Below, piece by piece: positions 28,596 to 39,900 of a stretch of DNA of 64,000 nt. The notes below the pieces were generated by a model that was not told where the DNA came from, ran no database searches, and saw only the letters and a program-made list of their open reading frames with translations. Both the position numbers and the translations under genes were made by a program. Numbering within the stretch: the stretch's first letter is position 1; each line of letters starts with the position of its first letter. This DNA comes from Zopfochytrium polystomum (Eukaryota; Chytridiomycota; Chytridiomycetes; Chytridiales; Chytridiaceae), in assembly GCA_025765615.1 (NCBI GenBank), contig JAIVFJ010000064.1, forward strand, positions 62,001 through 126,000, read 5' to 3'.

Positions 28596-30473
28596 ATGAC
28601 ACGACGGGTGGAAGGGATGGTCGCCCTTGTCGGCCACGATGACGATCCGCCAATTGACCCCTCGACCCCGAATAGGGGCCAACGTAAACTTCGACCCCGC
28701 TCAATATTCGATGAAGAAGATCTTGACACCGCTCTTGCGGAACTCGGCGTCTCCTCTGCTTCTACACGGCGCCGTCACCTTACAAGCATCTACAGATCCA
28801 TTATCCAGAAGGGCGTCACAGACTGGGATGAGATCGCTGAGTTGCCCAAAGCTGTCCGAGCTATGTTGAAGGAAGGAAAGGAGTTTACTCTTACAACGAG
28901 CCGAGTGGTCGAGCGGAAAGATGCGAAGGACGGATCAACGACCAAAATGCTAATCGAACTGCAGGACAAGCAAAGAATTGAAACTGTGATTATGCGTAAG
29001 CAAACCGACGATCAGCCCATGACATCTGACTTTATTATAGGCTACGGAGAGGTTGAGTTGGCATCGTTCCCTGAAGACGAGAAAAGGAAACGAGCGAAGG
29101 AACTGGAGGATGCAGGTCGTTCTTTCCGGTCGAACAAGAGGGCGACAGTCTGCGTTTCGTCCCAAGTAGGTTGCGCAATGGGCTGCACCTTCTGCGGTAA
29201 CTAGAGGATGGATTGGAAATAAGTTCGCTAATGTTAGCCTGCAGCGACTGGAACTATGGGATTACTGTCAAACTTGACTGCTGGGGAGATTATAGAACAG
29301 CTCTGTAAGTCACCTGAAGGTCATCTTCGAAAGCCTTACCCGCTCCTTGCCAGACCACGCAAATCAGATTGAGAAAATTCGAAACGTTGTTTTCATGGGG
29401 ATGGGCGAACCTTTAGATAACTACAAGAGCGTTTTGGCAGCCGTTGACACTATGGTGGACACCAGTCGGTTTGCACTATCGTACTCGCGCATCACTGTAT
29501 CAACTGTTGGCGTTGTCCCAAAGCTTCGATCCCTAATCCGCGATGCGCCCCAAATTGGTCTTGCGCTTTCTTTGCATGCGCCGAATCAAGTAAACCTGCC
29601 TATTTTTCCTTCTTTATGTTCGGTGCTGATCCTCTCTTTTGCAAGGAACTGAGAACTCAAATTGTACCGACAGCGAAGAACTGGCACATTACCAAGATCG
29701 TGGACGCAGCTGCTGCATTCGTCGAAAATCAAAATCAGAAGCCATTTACTCCACCGCGCCCGGGCAAGCGACGAATCAAAGAGAACCTTACGAACGAGAG
29801 CGACAGCGGACGGGCGCGTTCCCCATCTCCCTCAAACGGCAGCGATTCCGTTCCATCTACACCGACTTCAAAAACAAGCAACCAGAACTTATTCCAATTC
29901 CAGCAAACTGCCAATAGCCGTCGGCATATACTGATTGAGTACGTGTTAATCGCAAATGTCAATGACAGCAGAGAGACTGCGGAGGAGCTGGCAGAGCTCC
30001 TGGCAGGCATGGATGTCTTGGTCAATGTCATTCCTTACAATCCAACGGATGTCGGTTTCAGCTTCGCGGCTCCGAGTCCAGATGCGTTGAAGCTGTTTGT
30101 GGATACAGTCAAAGCCAAAGGCCTTCATGTGACGGTTCGCCAGGAGCTCGGCCAAGACATCGCATCAGCATGCGGCCAACTTGTTGTCAATGGTGCGCGC
30201 AAAGCCAAAGAGGCGAAAGCAGCTGGAGGCTCTTGCGCTAAGCCAGCTGTTACAGACCTTGAGGACCTTTTATCCGGACCATCAACAGGAGAACCGCGCA
30301 CTCATCGTAAGGCAGATGGGAAGCGCACTGCTGGGAGGCGGAGTCATGCCAGTAGTACCCCGACTGGGAGGAGTGCGCAAACACTCTTTGGCGTAAAGGT
30401 GGAATACTTGGTAGCATTCGGATTAGTGGTGACCATCGGTGTCTTTCTTGCCCGTCGCGGCAATTCTTCATAA
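28596..30473 (+). CDS. RlmN-like radical SAM rRNA/tRNA adenine methyltransferase with tail anchor
   Basis: Four exons: 28596-29196, 29245-29304, 29354-29589 and 29646-30473, giving 574 residues in frame. The 4Fe-4S motif CxxxCxxC is Cys193, Cys197, Cys200 within QVGCAMGCTFCATGT; the preceding Cys186 in VCVSSQVG matches the catalytic Cys of RlmN. GMGEPLDNY and the second catalytic Cys in ASACGQL near residue 475 are present, so methyl transfer to adenosine C2 is expected. Compared with bacterial enzymes (about 370-390 residues) it has a Ser/Pro-rich insert before RRHILIEYVLI and a C-terminal extension ending in a hydrophobic segment (VEYLVAFGLVVTIGVFLA) followed by a short basic tail. That is a tail-anchor pattern, suggesting an organelle outer membrane. 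The gene is head to head with the hydrolase-phosphatase gene, 69 bp apart. Confidence 0.85.
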
Positions 30474-30751
30474 AGGTGGAGATGCAAAGTTTCTGTTTAA
30501 CTCAAAGAAATAACCGGCTGCGCTTTCTCATGTCAATTTGTGGGCTGTGGTGTTTGCCACACCGCGAGCCCTCACATTAGCAAGAACATAAACCGTCTAT
30601 TAATGTATTAATATTTTGGATTCACAACGGCAGTCCCAACCTCAAATTGGATCGAAGGGACCGCGCGATTTTCATATGAGACATCAGAGGTTGTCAGTCT
30701 TGCGTGAAACTTCGGAAACGCGAAAAGGAAAATTGAAAGGGTACCTGGGAT

Positions 30752-33328
30752 ATGGCGGTCCCGCTCTCAAGTCCCCAAATGCCAGAAGAAGGCGGGCTTC
30801 TCGCCGCCCACGAGTTCAATCTTCAAACGAACCCTCAGCCGGCGCTACCACCGTCTGCACTGCACGCGATAATGTTGGGCCAAATAGCAGATATTCTCGC
30901 CTTGAAGACCCAACTAGGCGCCATTCAACAGGCCATATACGACCTCCACGTTCAAAACGCGTCAGCACGAGCAGACGCGTCTCGAGAACACGAAAAGACC
31001 ATCGCCAACGCCGTGCAAGCCGCTTCTGACGCGTCTCAAGCCGCCCTCTCGGCCGCCATCGAAAGCGTCACGGCCCAAACCGAAGCGAAAATTGCCGCCG
31101 CCGTCGAAAAAGCGGTTGAGCTCGCGGTCACCGCGACAGAGCACTCTGTTGCCGAGCACATAGCACAAGCCGGGAAGGAGACCAGCGCGTACATTGAACG
31201 TGCTCTTAAAGAGACTCGAGAGACTACGGACGCCAAGATTGTTGCCGCAGTGCGAGCAGCCGCCGTTGCAAGCGAAAGCACCTGTTCCCTTGCGGTCGCC
31301 AACACTGAGAGTCGATGTTTCGATGCCATTCAAAAGACTGCCTGTACCCTTCAGGGAGAAATCGCGAAGACGATTGATCACGTGGTTTCTACTCGCTTAC
31401 GGAAAATTGAGCAAGCTCCTCCAGGAAGCCCTCCTCTCTCTTGGTGCGAAGAGTTCAAAAAGCACGAGTCTAGTTTGGGAAACAATGATCACGCGAAAGC
31501 TGAGCAAGGCAGTGAAAGCGAAGTCAGCGCTGAAGAGATATCGCCCGTGACTATTGCTGAGACTGCCGTAGTTTCTCAGTCTAATATTTTCTCGGAGCAC
31601 CCGGGGTTAAAGCCTGCTGTAAACACTATTACGCAGCGAAGCTGGGATAACCTTATTGCGGAGGCCGTCTACCTATCATCTCAGGAAGAGATTCAGACAA
31701 CGGAGCTGCGGTCAAACAACACGAACTCACTCCCTTCCAAAGAAAGTGACTGGAGCATCCCGGAGCCTAAACGCCACCAGCCGTTATTCGCCAATAACGA
31801 AGGAGCTGAAATAAGCAAGCCGACAGCTACGACATTAAAGGTTGACGACGAGCCGCCAACTATGCTGGGTAGCAACGACACTGTCTCAACCCAGTCGGAA
31901 TTTTTCGTGAATGCGCAAGCGAAAGTGGAACCACTGGATACTCTGAATGAAACCAGTAGGGCAGGCGACTCAAGCGTAAAGCCAAAGGCCCTGGAAGTAA
32001 GCTCTCCCGAAGTGGGTGGCGAGATTATCAATTCGCACACCCCAAAGGACGCAGTACTATCTCGGTTTGTTCCAGGTTTCGTCGCGCGGGCAGTCTCTGG
32101 TGTCGTCCCAACGGGTGTTAAGACGCACCCGTGGACAACTCGTGTTCTTTCGTACATAGAGAATGAGGGGCATAAACCTTTTCTGGACCACTTACGCACA
32201 GCAGTTGACAATGTAACAGGAAAATCACGCGACAACTTAACGGACACAGTTGAAGTTCAAGACGTCCAGCGGTCAACGCCGCGCACCATGTCTGCGTCCT
32301 CCTCTCTGGCCAATTTCGAAGTCTTGCTGTGGTCGCTGCCGGAACCGATACTCGTGCGAGTGCTGGTTGATGCCAGCGCCTCCTCCTTGTCAAGTGATGC
32401 TGCTATTACTTGGATATGGCTACGGAGGAATGTCTGCAAGTATTGGATGACTTTGTCCCTAAAAGCCATGAAAGCAATTTACACGGAGATTGTGCAGTCC
32501 GAAATTCGCACACTGGAACAGGGGCTTGTACCTCCCTTGTTTGACTTCGTGCTTGACCAAAGCAGTTCAAATGAACCATTTTTCCATCGGCTTTCGGAAA
32601 AGAGGCAAGACGACTGGTCAGACCCAAGGACAATGATTCCCCAGCATGCTGGGATAGAATTGTGGTTCAGCCCGGCTTTAGCGTCCGATCAATCAATTTG
32701 CAACTACACTCTCTGTGTAGCAGATAAGAGTGGATCTGCAACCACAAAAGCGTCCATGGCAATGGTTTCACTTCCTTCACCGACGGCGGTTGAGTTCTCC
32801 AGACCAACACAAACCTTTAGACCAGCGTCTCCTCAGGCGATGTCCACCGGGACAGGAGTAATTCAGCTCATTTGGACGGGCCCAGTTTCCAGCTGGCGCT
32901 CTGACGACCCCGTCGTATGGGATTTCCTTGTTCGTGCAAAGTCAGGGGGGCTCACTTCCCCCAGCTTTGAGCGGGTCAGTCTTAAAATATTGCCGCCTGA
33001 AGAGCCGCAGAATCTCGCCCTTCAACTTTTGGGTGGGCGCCAAGTGCTTGTCAGGTGCAAAGTTGTGGCTTCGGACGTTGAGCGGCAAATGGCCGTGAAT
33101 CCCTCGTGGAGGTCACAGTCGGGAATGAGCCCTATGGCAGCAGTTGGTTGGATTTGGGCTGGCGCAGGAAGAGCGCTGGGAGGCTCAGCAGGAAAGCGAG
33201 CGTCGGGCAGTGAGAAAGACCGCTTCGAGAAGTGGAGGGCTGCCCAGGAAACCGCATCGTACGCGGTGCAAATCGAGATTGAGGAGGTGGATGCCCCAAT
33301 AAGTGTGCTCTTCGGCGGTCTATGCTGA
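30752..33328 (+). CDS. Large coiled-coil protein with C-terminal unknown domain
   Basis: Single exon of 858 residues. After a Pro-rich start, residues 40-220 are an Ala/Thr/Glu/Lys-rich continuous coiled coil with many short heptad-like repeats. Residues 225-490 are acidic and disordered. The region from about residue 515 onward appears folded: it starts with LLWSLPEPILVRVLVD, similar to an F-box-like helix, then a Trp-rich helix and beta-rich segments. No catalytic motif is recognised. It may be a scaffold or an F-box-type adaptor, but that is a guess. The gene precedes the BMT5-like gene on the same strand with 162 bp between. Confidence 0.6.
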   Translation: MAVPLSSPQMPEEGGLLAAHEFNLQTNPQPALPPSALHAIMLGQIADILALKTQLGAIQQAIYDLHVQNASARADASREHEKTIANAVQAASDASQAALSAAIESVTAQTEAKIAAAVEKAVELAVTATEHSVAEHIAQAGKETSAYIERALKETRETTDAKIVAAVRAAAVASESTCSLAVANTESRCFDAIQKTACTLQGEIAKTIDHVVSTRLRKIEQAPPGSPPLSWCEEFKKHESSLGNNDHAKAEQGSESEVSAEEISPVTIAETAVVSQSNIFSEHPGLKPAVNTITQRSWDNLIAEAVYLSSQEEIQTTELRSNNTNSLPSKESDWSIPEPKRHQPLFANNEGAEISKPTATTLKVDDEPPTMLGSNDTVSTQSEFFVNAQAKVEPLDTLNETSRAGDSSVKPKALEVSSPEVGGEIINSHTPKDAVLSRFVPGFVARAVSGVVPTGVKTHPWTTRVLSYIENEGHKPFLDHLRTAVDNVTGKSRDNLTDTVEVQDVQRSTPRTMSASSSLANFEVLLWSLPEPILVRVLVDASASSLSSDAAITWIWLRRNVCKYWMTLSLKAMKAIYTEIVQSEIRTLEQGLVPPLFDFVLDQSSSNEPFFHRLSEKRQDDWSDPRTMIPQHAGIELWFSPALASDQSICNYTLCVADKSGSATTKASMAMVSLPSPTAVEFSRPTQTFRPASPQAMSTGTGVIQLIWTGPVSSWRSDDPVVWDFLVRAKSGGLTSPSFERVSLKILPPEEPQNLALQLLGGRQVLVRCKVVASDVERQMAVNPSWRSQSGMSPMAAVGWIWAGAGRALGGSAGKRASGSEKDRFEKWRAAQETASYAVQIEIEEVDAPISVLFGGLC

Positions 33329-33490
33329 GGTCATCTGCATGCGGGCGAGGGTGAAAGTGCGGGGGGATGGGGTGGTGGCGTTGTCCTTGTATTTGTTTTT
33401 CCAGTTCTTCGGTCGTGCAACACGTCATCGTTTTCTGTCTGTACCTGCGTCTTGTCAGGTGTTTCTTTCTTTCTTTTTGAGCGCAAAACT

Positions 33491-35429
33491 ATGTCGTCCA
33501 CAGCCAGCACGTCTCCGTCGTCGACGCCCGTCCCTTTCCACCATGTGCTCTTTCTGGGCGATGGTACGCAATAATCCTCGGCTGACCGCACCTTTAGCAT
33601 AAGTCTTTGGCTGACTCTTCGCAATATCCTGTTTTGGTTGGCGGACCCTCCTCTGCTCAAAAGGAAACTTCTCCTTCAGCCTTGCCCTTGCCAGGCTCCT
33701 CTGGCCATCCAGATCGTACCAGCGGAAACTGAACAAAACTCATGATGCGGTACGCCCCGACCAGGCGAAAGTGCTCAACAGTCAAGAAACGGCGACTGAA
33801 GATTCAACCTCCAAAACTTCATTTGCTCCTTCCCCGGTTCAGCCCTCAAACTGCGCGAAACATGAGAATATCGGCCGCCGCTACCTCAATGTTCCCGATC
33901 ACATCCCTTCTGATCGCATCACGCTTCTATGCACCTCCTTCGACTCGCACAGCCAGCTCCTTTCCAAGTATCCTGAGTCGAAAGAAATCCTTGAGTCTCT
34001 GAGCCACTTTCCAAATGTTTCCGTTGCGCACGGGGTTAATGCCTGGGAACTATCCTCACATTTTACTCCCCTCACGGTTGAAGAATCTCGGACCGCAGTC
34101 GCCAGCGAACAGTGGCGGTATGGCAGAAGAAGCGACTTTTCGGTGGGGTTCGACACGATAGCCTGGAATCATCCCCACCTGGGCACAGAGGATTTCCGAC
34201 TCCATCGCTTTTTGATGGCGCACTTCTTCAACTCTGTCGCTCAAGTTCTCCGGACGTTGAGCAACTCTGCCGCGAAAGCCCCAGATATGGCTCCGAACCA
34301 GGCGGATGAGTCAAAATGGCTGCCATGCGTGGTCGTTAGTCTTGTTGTTGGACAGGAGATCCGATGGGACCTCGTTGCCCAAGCGGCCCGATCGAACTTA
34401 ATCCTTCACGAGGACTCGCCCTTCGCCTTCAATCAAGACGACTGGCCCGGCTATATCGCGAAACGAAACAAGCACGGCCGTTCCTTCAAGAATGCGCCTA
34501 CTCAACGACGGCATCAGCATGAGATGAATTCACGTGGGTTTCGCTTCATTTTCGGTCAGGAAGGATTTACCACGGTAGCAGATGCGGCTAGCGCTGCACT
34601 GTCTCGCCTGGAAATTCACGACTCAAAACCAGCAGCCGTGAACACACAGCAGCCGGCTTCCCTTTCGGGTCAGGCGGTTGTACGTTCCGTCGCTGACCAT
34701 GGAGCCACAACGTCTACTCCTCTCCCTCGAACGAAGAAGGAACTCCGAGCGATGCCCGTGCCAAATGACTTTGGATGCCCATACTGCCACAAACTCATGG
34801 GTTCTGCTCGTGCCTACCTAATTCATGTCCTGCAAGTACACATTTACAATCGTTATGGTTCTGACTGGACCCCGGACCGCCCGCGCTTGCTTCCCTGTCG
34901 CGGCGCACCCCCGCAACCCGCGGACGACAACACGAGCGGCGGTGAACCAGAACACGTCGAATCTGGCACAGGAGGATGTGGAAAACTTTTCAAGACAGAG
35001 GAGGACCGCTGGCAGCACGAAGTTGCAAGGCATTTCGTCATGGATGCGGGGGCATCTGCAGCGGCAGCAGCAGTTGCTGCGAAAGCGACTGGCTCTGTTG
35101 TCGGAACTGCGTGCGAGGAGGATGAGAGCCCTGAGGAAGCGGGAACGATGGCAGATGAGCAGACCAAATCAGAAGATTCCTTGGGCGAGCAGGTCCCATC
35201 GTATTTTGGTGTTCACTCCGCAGACTACGAGTACGTACCATGCGGCGTCTGTGGGCAGTCGGTGGCTCGGAAACGGTGGGGAATGCAAGTTCATCTAGAG
35301 TCGCTAAAGCCAGCCGTTGGGATGGAACTTGAGTGCCCCAACCGTGCCAAGGGTTGCTCCTCCACCTTCATTGAAGCGCGGGCCATGTTTCAGCACTTCA
35401 AATTTTGCCGTATCAGACGTGGTTATTGA
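33491..35429 (+). CDS. BMT5-like 25S rRNA (uridine-N3) methyltransferase with C2H2 fingers
   Basis: Two exons, 33491-33563 and 33664-35429, joined by a GTACGC...AAAAG intron, give 612 residues. The junction completes the family hallmark LFLGDGNFSFSLALARLL (residues 21-38), the S-adenosylmethionine loop of the DUF2431/BMT5 family. Other family features follow: TSFDSHSQLLSKYPES, a His-Gly-Val-Asn-Ala segment, FDTIAWNHPH and the RLHRFLMAHFFNSVAQVL helix, then a WDLVAQAA helix and WPGY. The second half departs from yeast BMT5: three zinc-binding segments occur near residues 395 (C-x2-C...H-x4-H), 462 and 550. The enzyme is expected in the nucleolus, modifying large-subunit rRNA; the fingers may add RNA binding. 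Confidence 0.8.
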
Positions 35430-35478
35430 GACTGACCGCATTAATACAATCTTGGTGTATTATATTTTGAATATCTTC

Positions 35479-36479
35479 TCAATCATGGGTACGCTTCGTG
35501 TACTCCAACTTCTCTACCTTAACATCCCCATTGACGAGCTTGTACACGTACTGAGCAAAATTGGGCAACATTTAGCTGCCTCGTTGTGACAAAAGCACCG
35601 AAACCACTCACCACGACGACCATGCTTCCCTGAACGTCCAACAGCACAAAGCTGGGTACGATTCCCGCCGGAGGAGCGGGCTTGGGCTTCTCCACCGCTG
35701 CTGGAGCGGGAGAGGCGACGGACTCTTCAGCGCCTTCACCGTCTTTCGAGGCTGAATCCGGGGCAGCCGCATCCGGCGCAACGCCGTCCTCTTGCGACTT
35801 TGGCGCCACAGGCAGCGGCGCGAGCGGCGAGAAAGCCCCGGTGGCGGACCCAGGGTTGATAAAGAACCTGCCCTCCGACTCGAAAGCCTCAAAGCAGTGG
35901 GTGTGGCCGTGCACCAGCACGTCCACGTCCAGCTGCCTTGCCACCGCCGCCAGCGCCTTCGGGTCACCCCACGGAATCACCGTGTGCCCGTGGATCGCGC
36001 CGATCCGGATCGCCCCCACCGTCACCACGCGCGAGATCGGGTACCCCAGGAACGACGACGTCGCGGCGCCGGCTGTGGCGGCGCCGGCGGCGGGCGCTGC
36101 CGACGGGTGCGCGAGGGAGGGGAAGAGAGAGGCGTCGTCGTAGTCACCGATGACGGCTGTTACATCCGGAGAGACGGTACGCAGGTAGTCCAGGGTTTCG
36201 CGGGAGCAGAGGTTGCCGGTGCAGATGATTTGGTGGATCTTGCCTTTGGTTTGTGCGGGAAGCAAGATGGGCGAGTGGCGCATGAAGAAAGGATTCGCCG
36301 TTTAGTTTGTGCGTTTGAGGCGCGCGGCGATCTGCGCTGCGGTCTGGAGTGCGGAGCGGGGGGCGGGGGGCTTGGGAAGGGAATAACATACCTGGAACAA
36401 GCAGCTTCTTGAACTTGGGCGGTAGGTCGATGGCCCGATGGGGAATGTGCAGATCGCCGAGGATGAGGAGGAGGACCAT
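35479..36479 (-). CDS. VPS29: Retromer subunit VPS29
   Basis: Three exons: 36479-36392, 36243-35612 and 35550-35479, totalling 263 residues. The start [15 protein letters not shown] and the metallophosphoesterase-like fold motifs [40 protein letters not shown] and [13 protein letters not shown] are all clear. The C-terminus [17 protein letters not shown] is on the third exon. VPS29 binds VPS35 in the retromer complex for endosome-to-Golgi and plasma-membrane retrieval; in the family the metal site is not catalytic toward known substrates. At 263 versus the usual 180-190 residues it is long: an Ala/Pro/Gly loop follows the Asp-Asp motif, and a larger acidic Pro/Ala insert of about 50 residues precedes [10 protein letters not shown]. 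Confidence 0.9.
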
Positions 36480-36926
36480 CCTGGATTTGTGGAAGGAAAG
36501 ACAAACAGCTCGCTCTCGACAAAAATCCACCTCAAGCAAGAGGAGCAGTACTAATCATTTACATCGAGTAAGTGAACGCTTTTCCCCTTCTTCGTGTGTG
36601 TTTCACGAAAGAGATAGAGAGCAGAATCTCTTACCGCACAATTACAAGTAAATTTGGCTGCGGTGTCTGTTCGTGGGAAATATCTCGCTTGAGCATGGCT
36701 GTTTTGCCATAAGCAGGGTAAGTTGAACTCAGAATGGGGCACATGTGGTTTTTATTTCAGTTTTATCCGTGAAGCCCGCACTTCGCACTCTCGCTTGAGC
36801 TCCGCACTTCAAACAATGACATGGGAATCAACAGTGCAAGCGGAAAAAAAAAATGAAAAAAAAAGAGCCGAAATGAACGGGAAGGCGATAAAAAACCTAA
36901 AAAAACACCTCTAGTGAGTCAAATAA
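36480..36926. other. Intergenic, A-rich, no gene seen
   Basis: Promoter side of VPS29 and 3' flank of the Ca2+ ATPase. Contains poly-A runs near 36845-36865 and no motif-bearing frame. Confidence 0.5.
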
Positions 36927-39900
36927 TTATGAACGGCTGGCGCCGCGGGCCATGTCGATAGCACTTTTCCTCTGAGCCAACCCTCCGGTTCCAGCGCCGG
37001 CCGCCACGGCAATCAGCGAAGGGTGCACAGACGGCGAAGAGCTCTCGGCTGAAGGAACTGGTGTTCCTGGGGCACTCTGGGGCTGCCTGGCGGACGCACG
37101 CAGCGCGCGGAACACGGACAATTCCGTTTGCACCGTACGGATGGCTGTGTTCCAATGTTGCCGAGCGGCCGGATTGTACACGCGGTCTTGGCTGCTTCCG
37201 CCTGTCAGGATTGAGGATCGGCGACTCCCCACTGTGCTCGAAGACGTTCCCGGCCCGACAGGGGACGACCGCGCCTCGAGGAATTGATGGCTAGGAACCT
37301 TGGCCAGTCCAGGAGGCGGTGCGATTCCTGCACCCGCTTTGTTTCCACCGAAACCGCCACCGCCGGCGGCGGCAGGAGTGGGAATCTGAACTCGCAAGTG
37401 GTCGAGTGCGTGCAAAGATCCGACCGGCGAAGCAAGAACAGGTGAAGATGGAGGAGGAACAACGGATCTGGGATCGGAAGCGTCTGCGGGATCGGACATT
37501 GTGCGCATCAGCTCTATGTCATGATGCGCTGAGTATTTATCGTGGTGACCAAAATGGTTATCGAAAAAGGACTCAATGGGGAACTGGATGAACAAAGGGT
37601 GAGAAGGTTGCTCGCATACTGACTTCCAGCTACTTACAAGTCGAATGACAATGCCCCAAGGAAGAGACATTATTCCAATAACGATGCAAATTGCCCAGTA
37701 TTTCCCGCTGAGCCCAACGGTTTGGAAAGCTTGGCCCCCAAACTGGACGATGATCACTTGCATAATGCAAATGAGCCCAGTGATGATTATAAACAACGGG
37801 TTTTCCCAAATCTTGTCGAAAATGTTGATGTGGCCCTCCAGGCGTCGCGAGCTATGAAGAAGTTCATATTAGTGAACGAAGGTCAGAACCATGTTTCTCA
37901 AACACAATCCCACTTAATCAAATTGAACACTTGAAGAAGAACGAAAGAGTTGAAAATAATCGTCCGAAGAATGGCTTTCTGCTCGAGGGCCGCATCTGGT
38001 GCAGTCGAGGAGGCGCCCGTCAAGCCACCGGCTGCGATAAGGTCGTCCATCTGAAAGATATCGGCACCAGCAAACTGTGACAAAAGGTTAAAAAGAAAAA
38101 ATTGACTGTTACACATGTGACAACGTACCACCAGCGCCAAGTTGATTGCGACCTGAAGAGCTGCTTGACAAAGAATCATCTTCCACATTCCAAATGAGAT
38201 GAGCGGGGCACGCTTGCTTTCCGGTGGCCGTTTCAACAGCAAATCCGGAACAGGCTTTTCCGTTGCCAGCGCAAGCGCTGCGAGTGTATCCATAATGAGG
38301 TTTACCTGAAAAGGTTCGCTTGATTCAGTAACTAACATTGATGGAAAAACGAAACAGGTCTGTACAAACCCAAAGCAGTTGAACTGCGGTCAGAACTGAC
38401 CCTTCAGACGAGTCTGACACGGCTGAGACAAACGTAACAACCACTACAAAAGAATTTCACGTTTGTAAATCCACTGCACAAACGGCTTGAATAGCAGAAC
38501 CCACCTGCGCTGACGTTTACCGACAATTGAAATTGCAAAAACTTTTTCACGGAGTCGTTCACTTGACGTCCCCAGACAATGGCCTTCACAACACTCGAGA
38601 ACGAATCGTCCATCAATACGATACTGCTTGCTTCCTTAGCGACCTCAGTTCCTGCTATTCCCATTGAGAATCCAATGTCTGCCGATTTCAGGGCTGGCCC
38701 GTCGTTCGTGCCATCGCCAGTGACTGCAACTGTCTCTCCCATCTCTTTCAGCTTAGAAACAAGAAGTTGCTTGTCTGTCGGCGAGGAGCGAGCGAGAACT
38801 TGCAAGCGCGGAAGCTTTTCGGCCATCTCTTCGGGTGACATTTTACGGAAGTATGAGCCTTCCATCACTATACCGCCGCGAGTGTATATTCCACATTGCG
38901 CTGCAATGCTGCGGGCAGTCATAACATTATCACCGGTTACCATGCGGACAAACACACCCGCCTGCTGACACTGCTTCACTGCCTCCGGCACTCCAGTGCG
39001 AAGAGGATCTTCGATACCAACAACGGCGCCACAGATTAAATGCTTGATCAGCTCGTCCCGGGTAACAGGGTCTGACAGGATATCTTCATCCGTTAGTGGG
39101 CCTAGGTCGTCCACTACTCCACGAGTTTCAAACGAGCGAGTTTCCGAGTGAGTGCTACTTTGGCTGGTGCTAGGCACCCGCAAGAGTGGCTCATTCTTAG
39201 ATGTCGTCGAGTCGTCAACAGGGGTGACGGGGTGCAAATCGTCCTTCCCATTGAATTCGTTCGCAGAATGCTGGGGGATATCGTCATCTGCACGAAGAAT
39301 CGGGTCCTCAGAGTTCAGAAGCTGACGCTGTCTCTCCTCTCGCTCAAGTCGCCGCGCTTCAATAACCTTCTCCTTAATCGGTCCACGAATCAAACTGAAA
39401 AACTCCTCCTCCGAAAACTCTCGGAAAGCCAGGCAAATCGTTCGTAGCGACTGCGCCGCGTAGTTTTCGATGAGGGCCTCATAATCTTTAAACGGCTTGC
39501 CATCTCTTGGATCGATAGGACAGATGATTGGGTTGAGCGGGTTAGAACGAGATCCTTTTGTTGGGACCAGGAGCTTTTGGGACGATCGAGTACTGTCGGA
39601 GAACGGCAAAAGGGCAAACCGGTCGCACTTGCGGAGCACAATTTCCGAAGCACCTTTTACGTGAAGCCTGTAGACCGGGTGCTGTTGTCCACTTTTTTGG
39701 ACTCGTAGGACAGTAGACATACTTTTGCGCTCGGACGAAAACGGGTACACTTGAACAACTTTTACATCGGGTGAGGATCGGAGGGCCGAGTAGCTGTACC
39801 CTGCACGGTTTACCCACTCGAGAAGGGCCGTTTCTGTCTTTGAACCGACCAGAGATACCTCTCCAGTTTTTTCGTCCTTGCTTTCAAAGGCGGAAGAGTT

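Noticed and set aside
29639..29934. Alternative plus-strand frames inside the fourth exon of the RlmN-like gene
   Set aside because: The in-frame reading carries conserved RlmN segments on both sides, so these are shadows.
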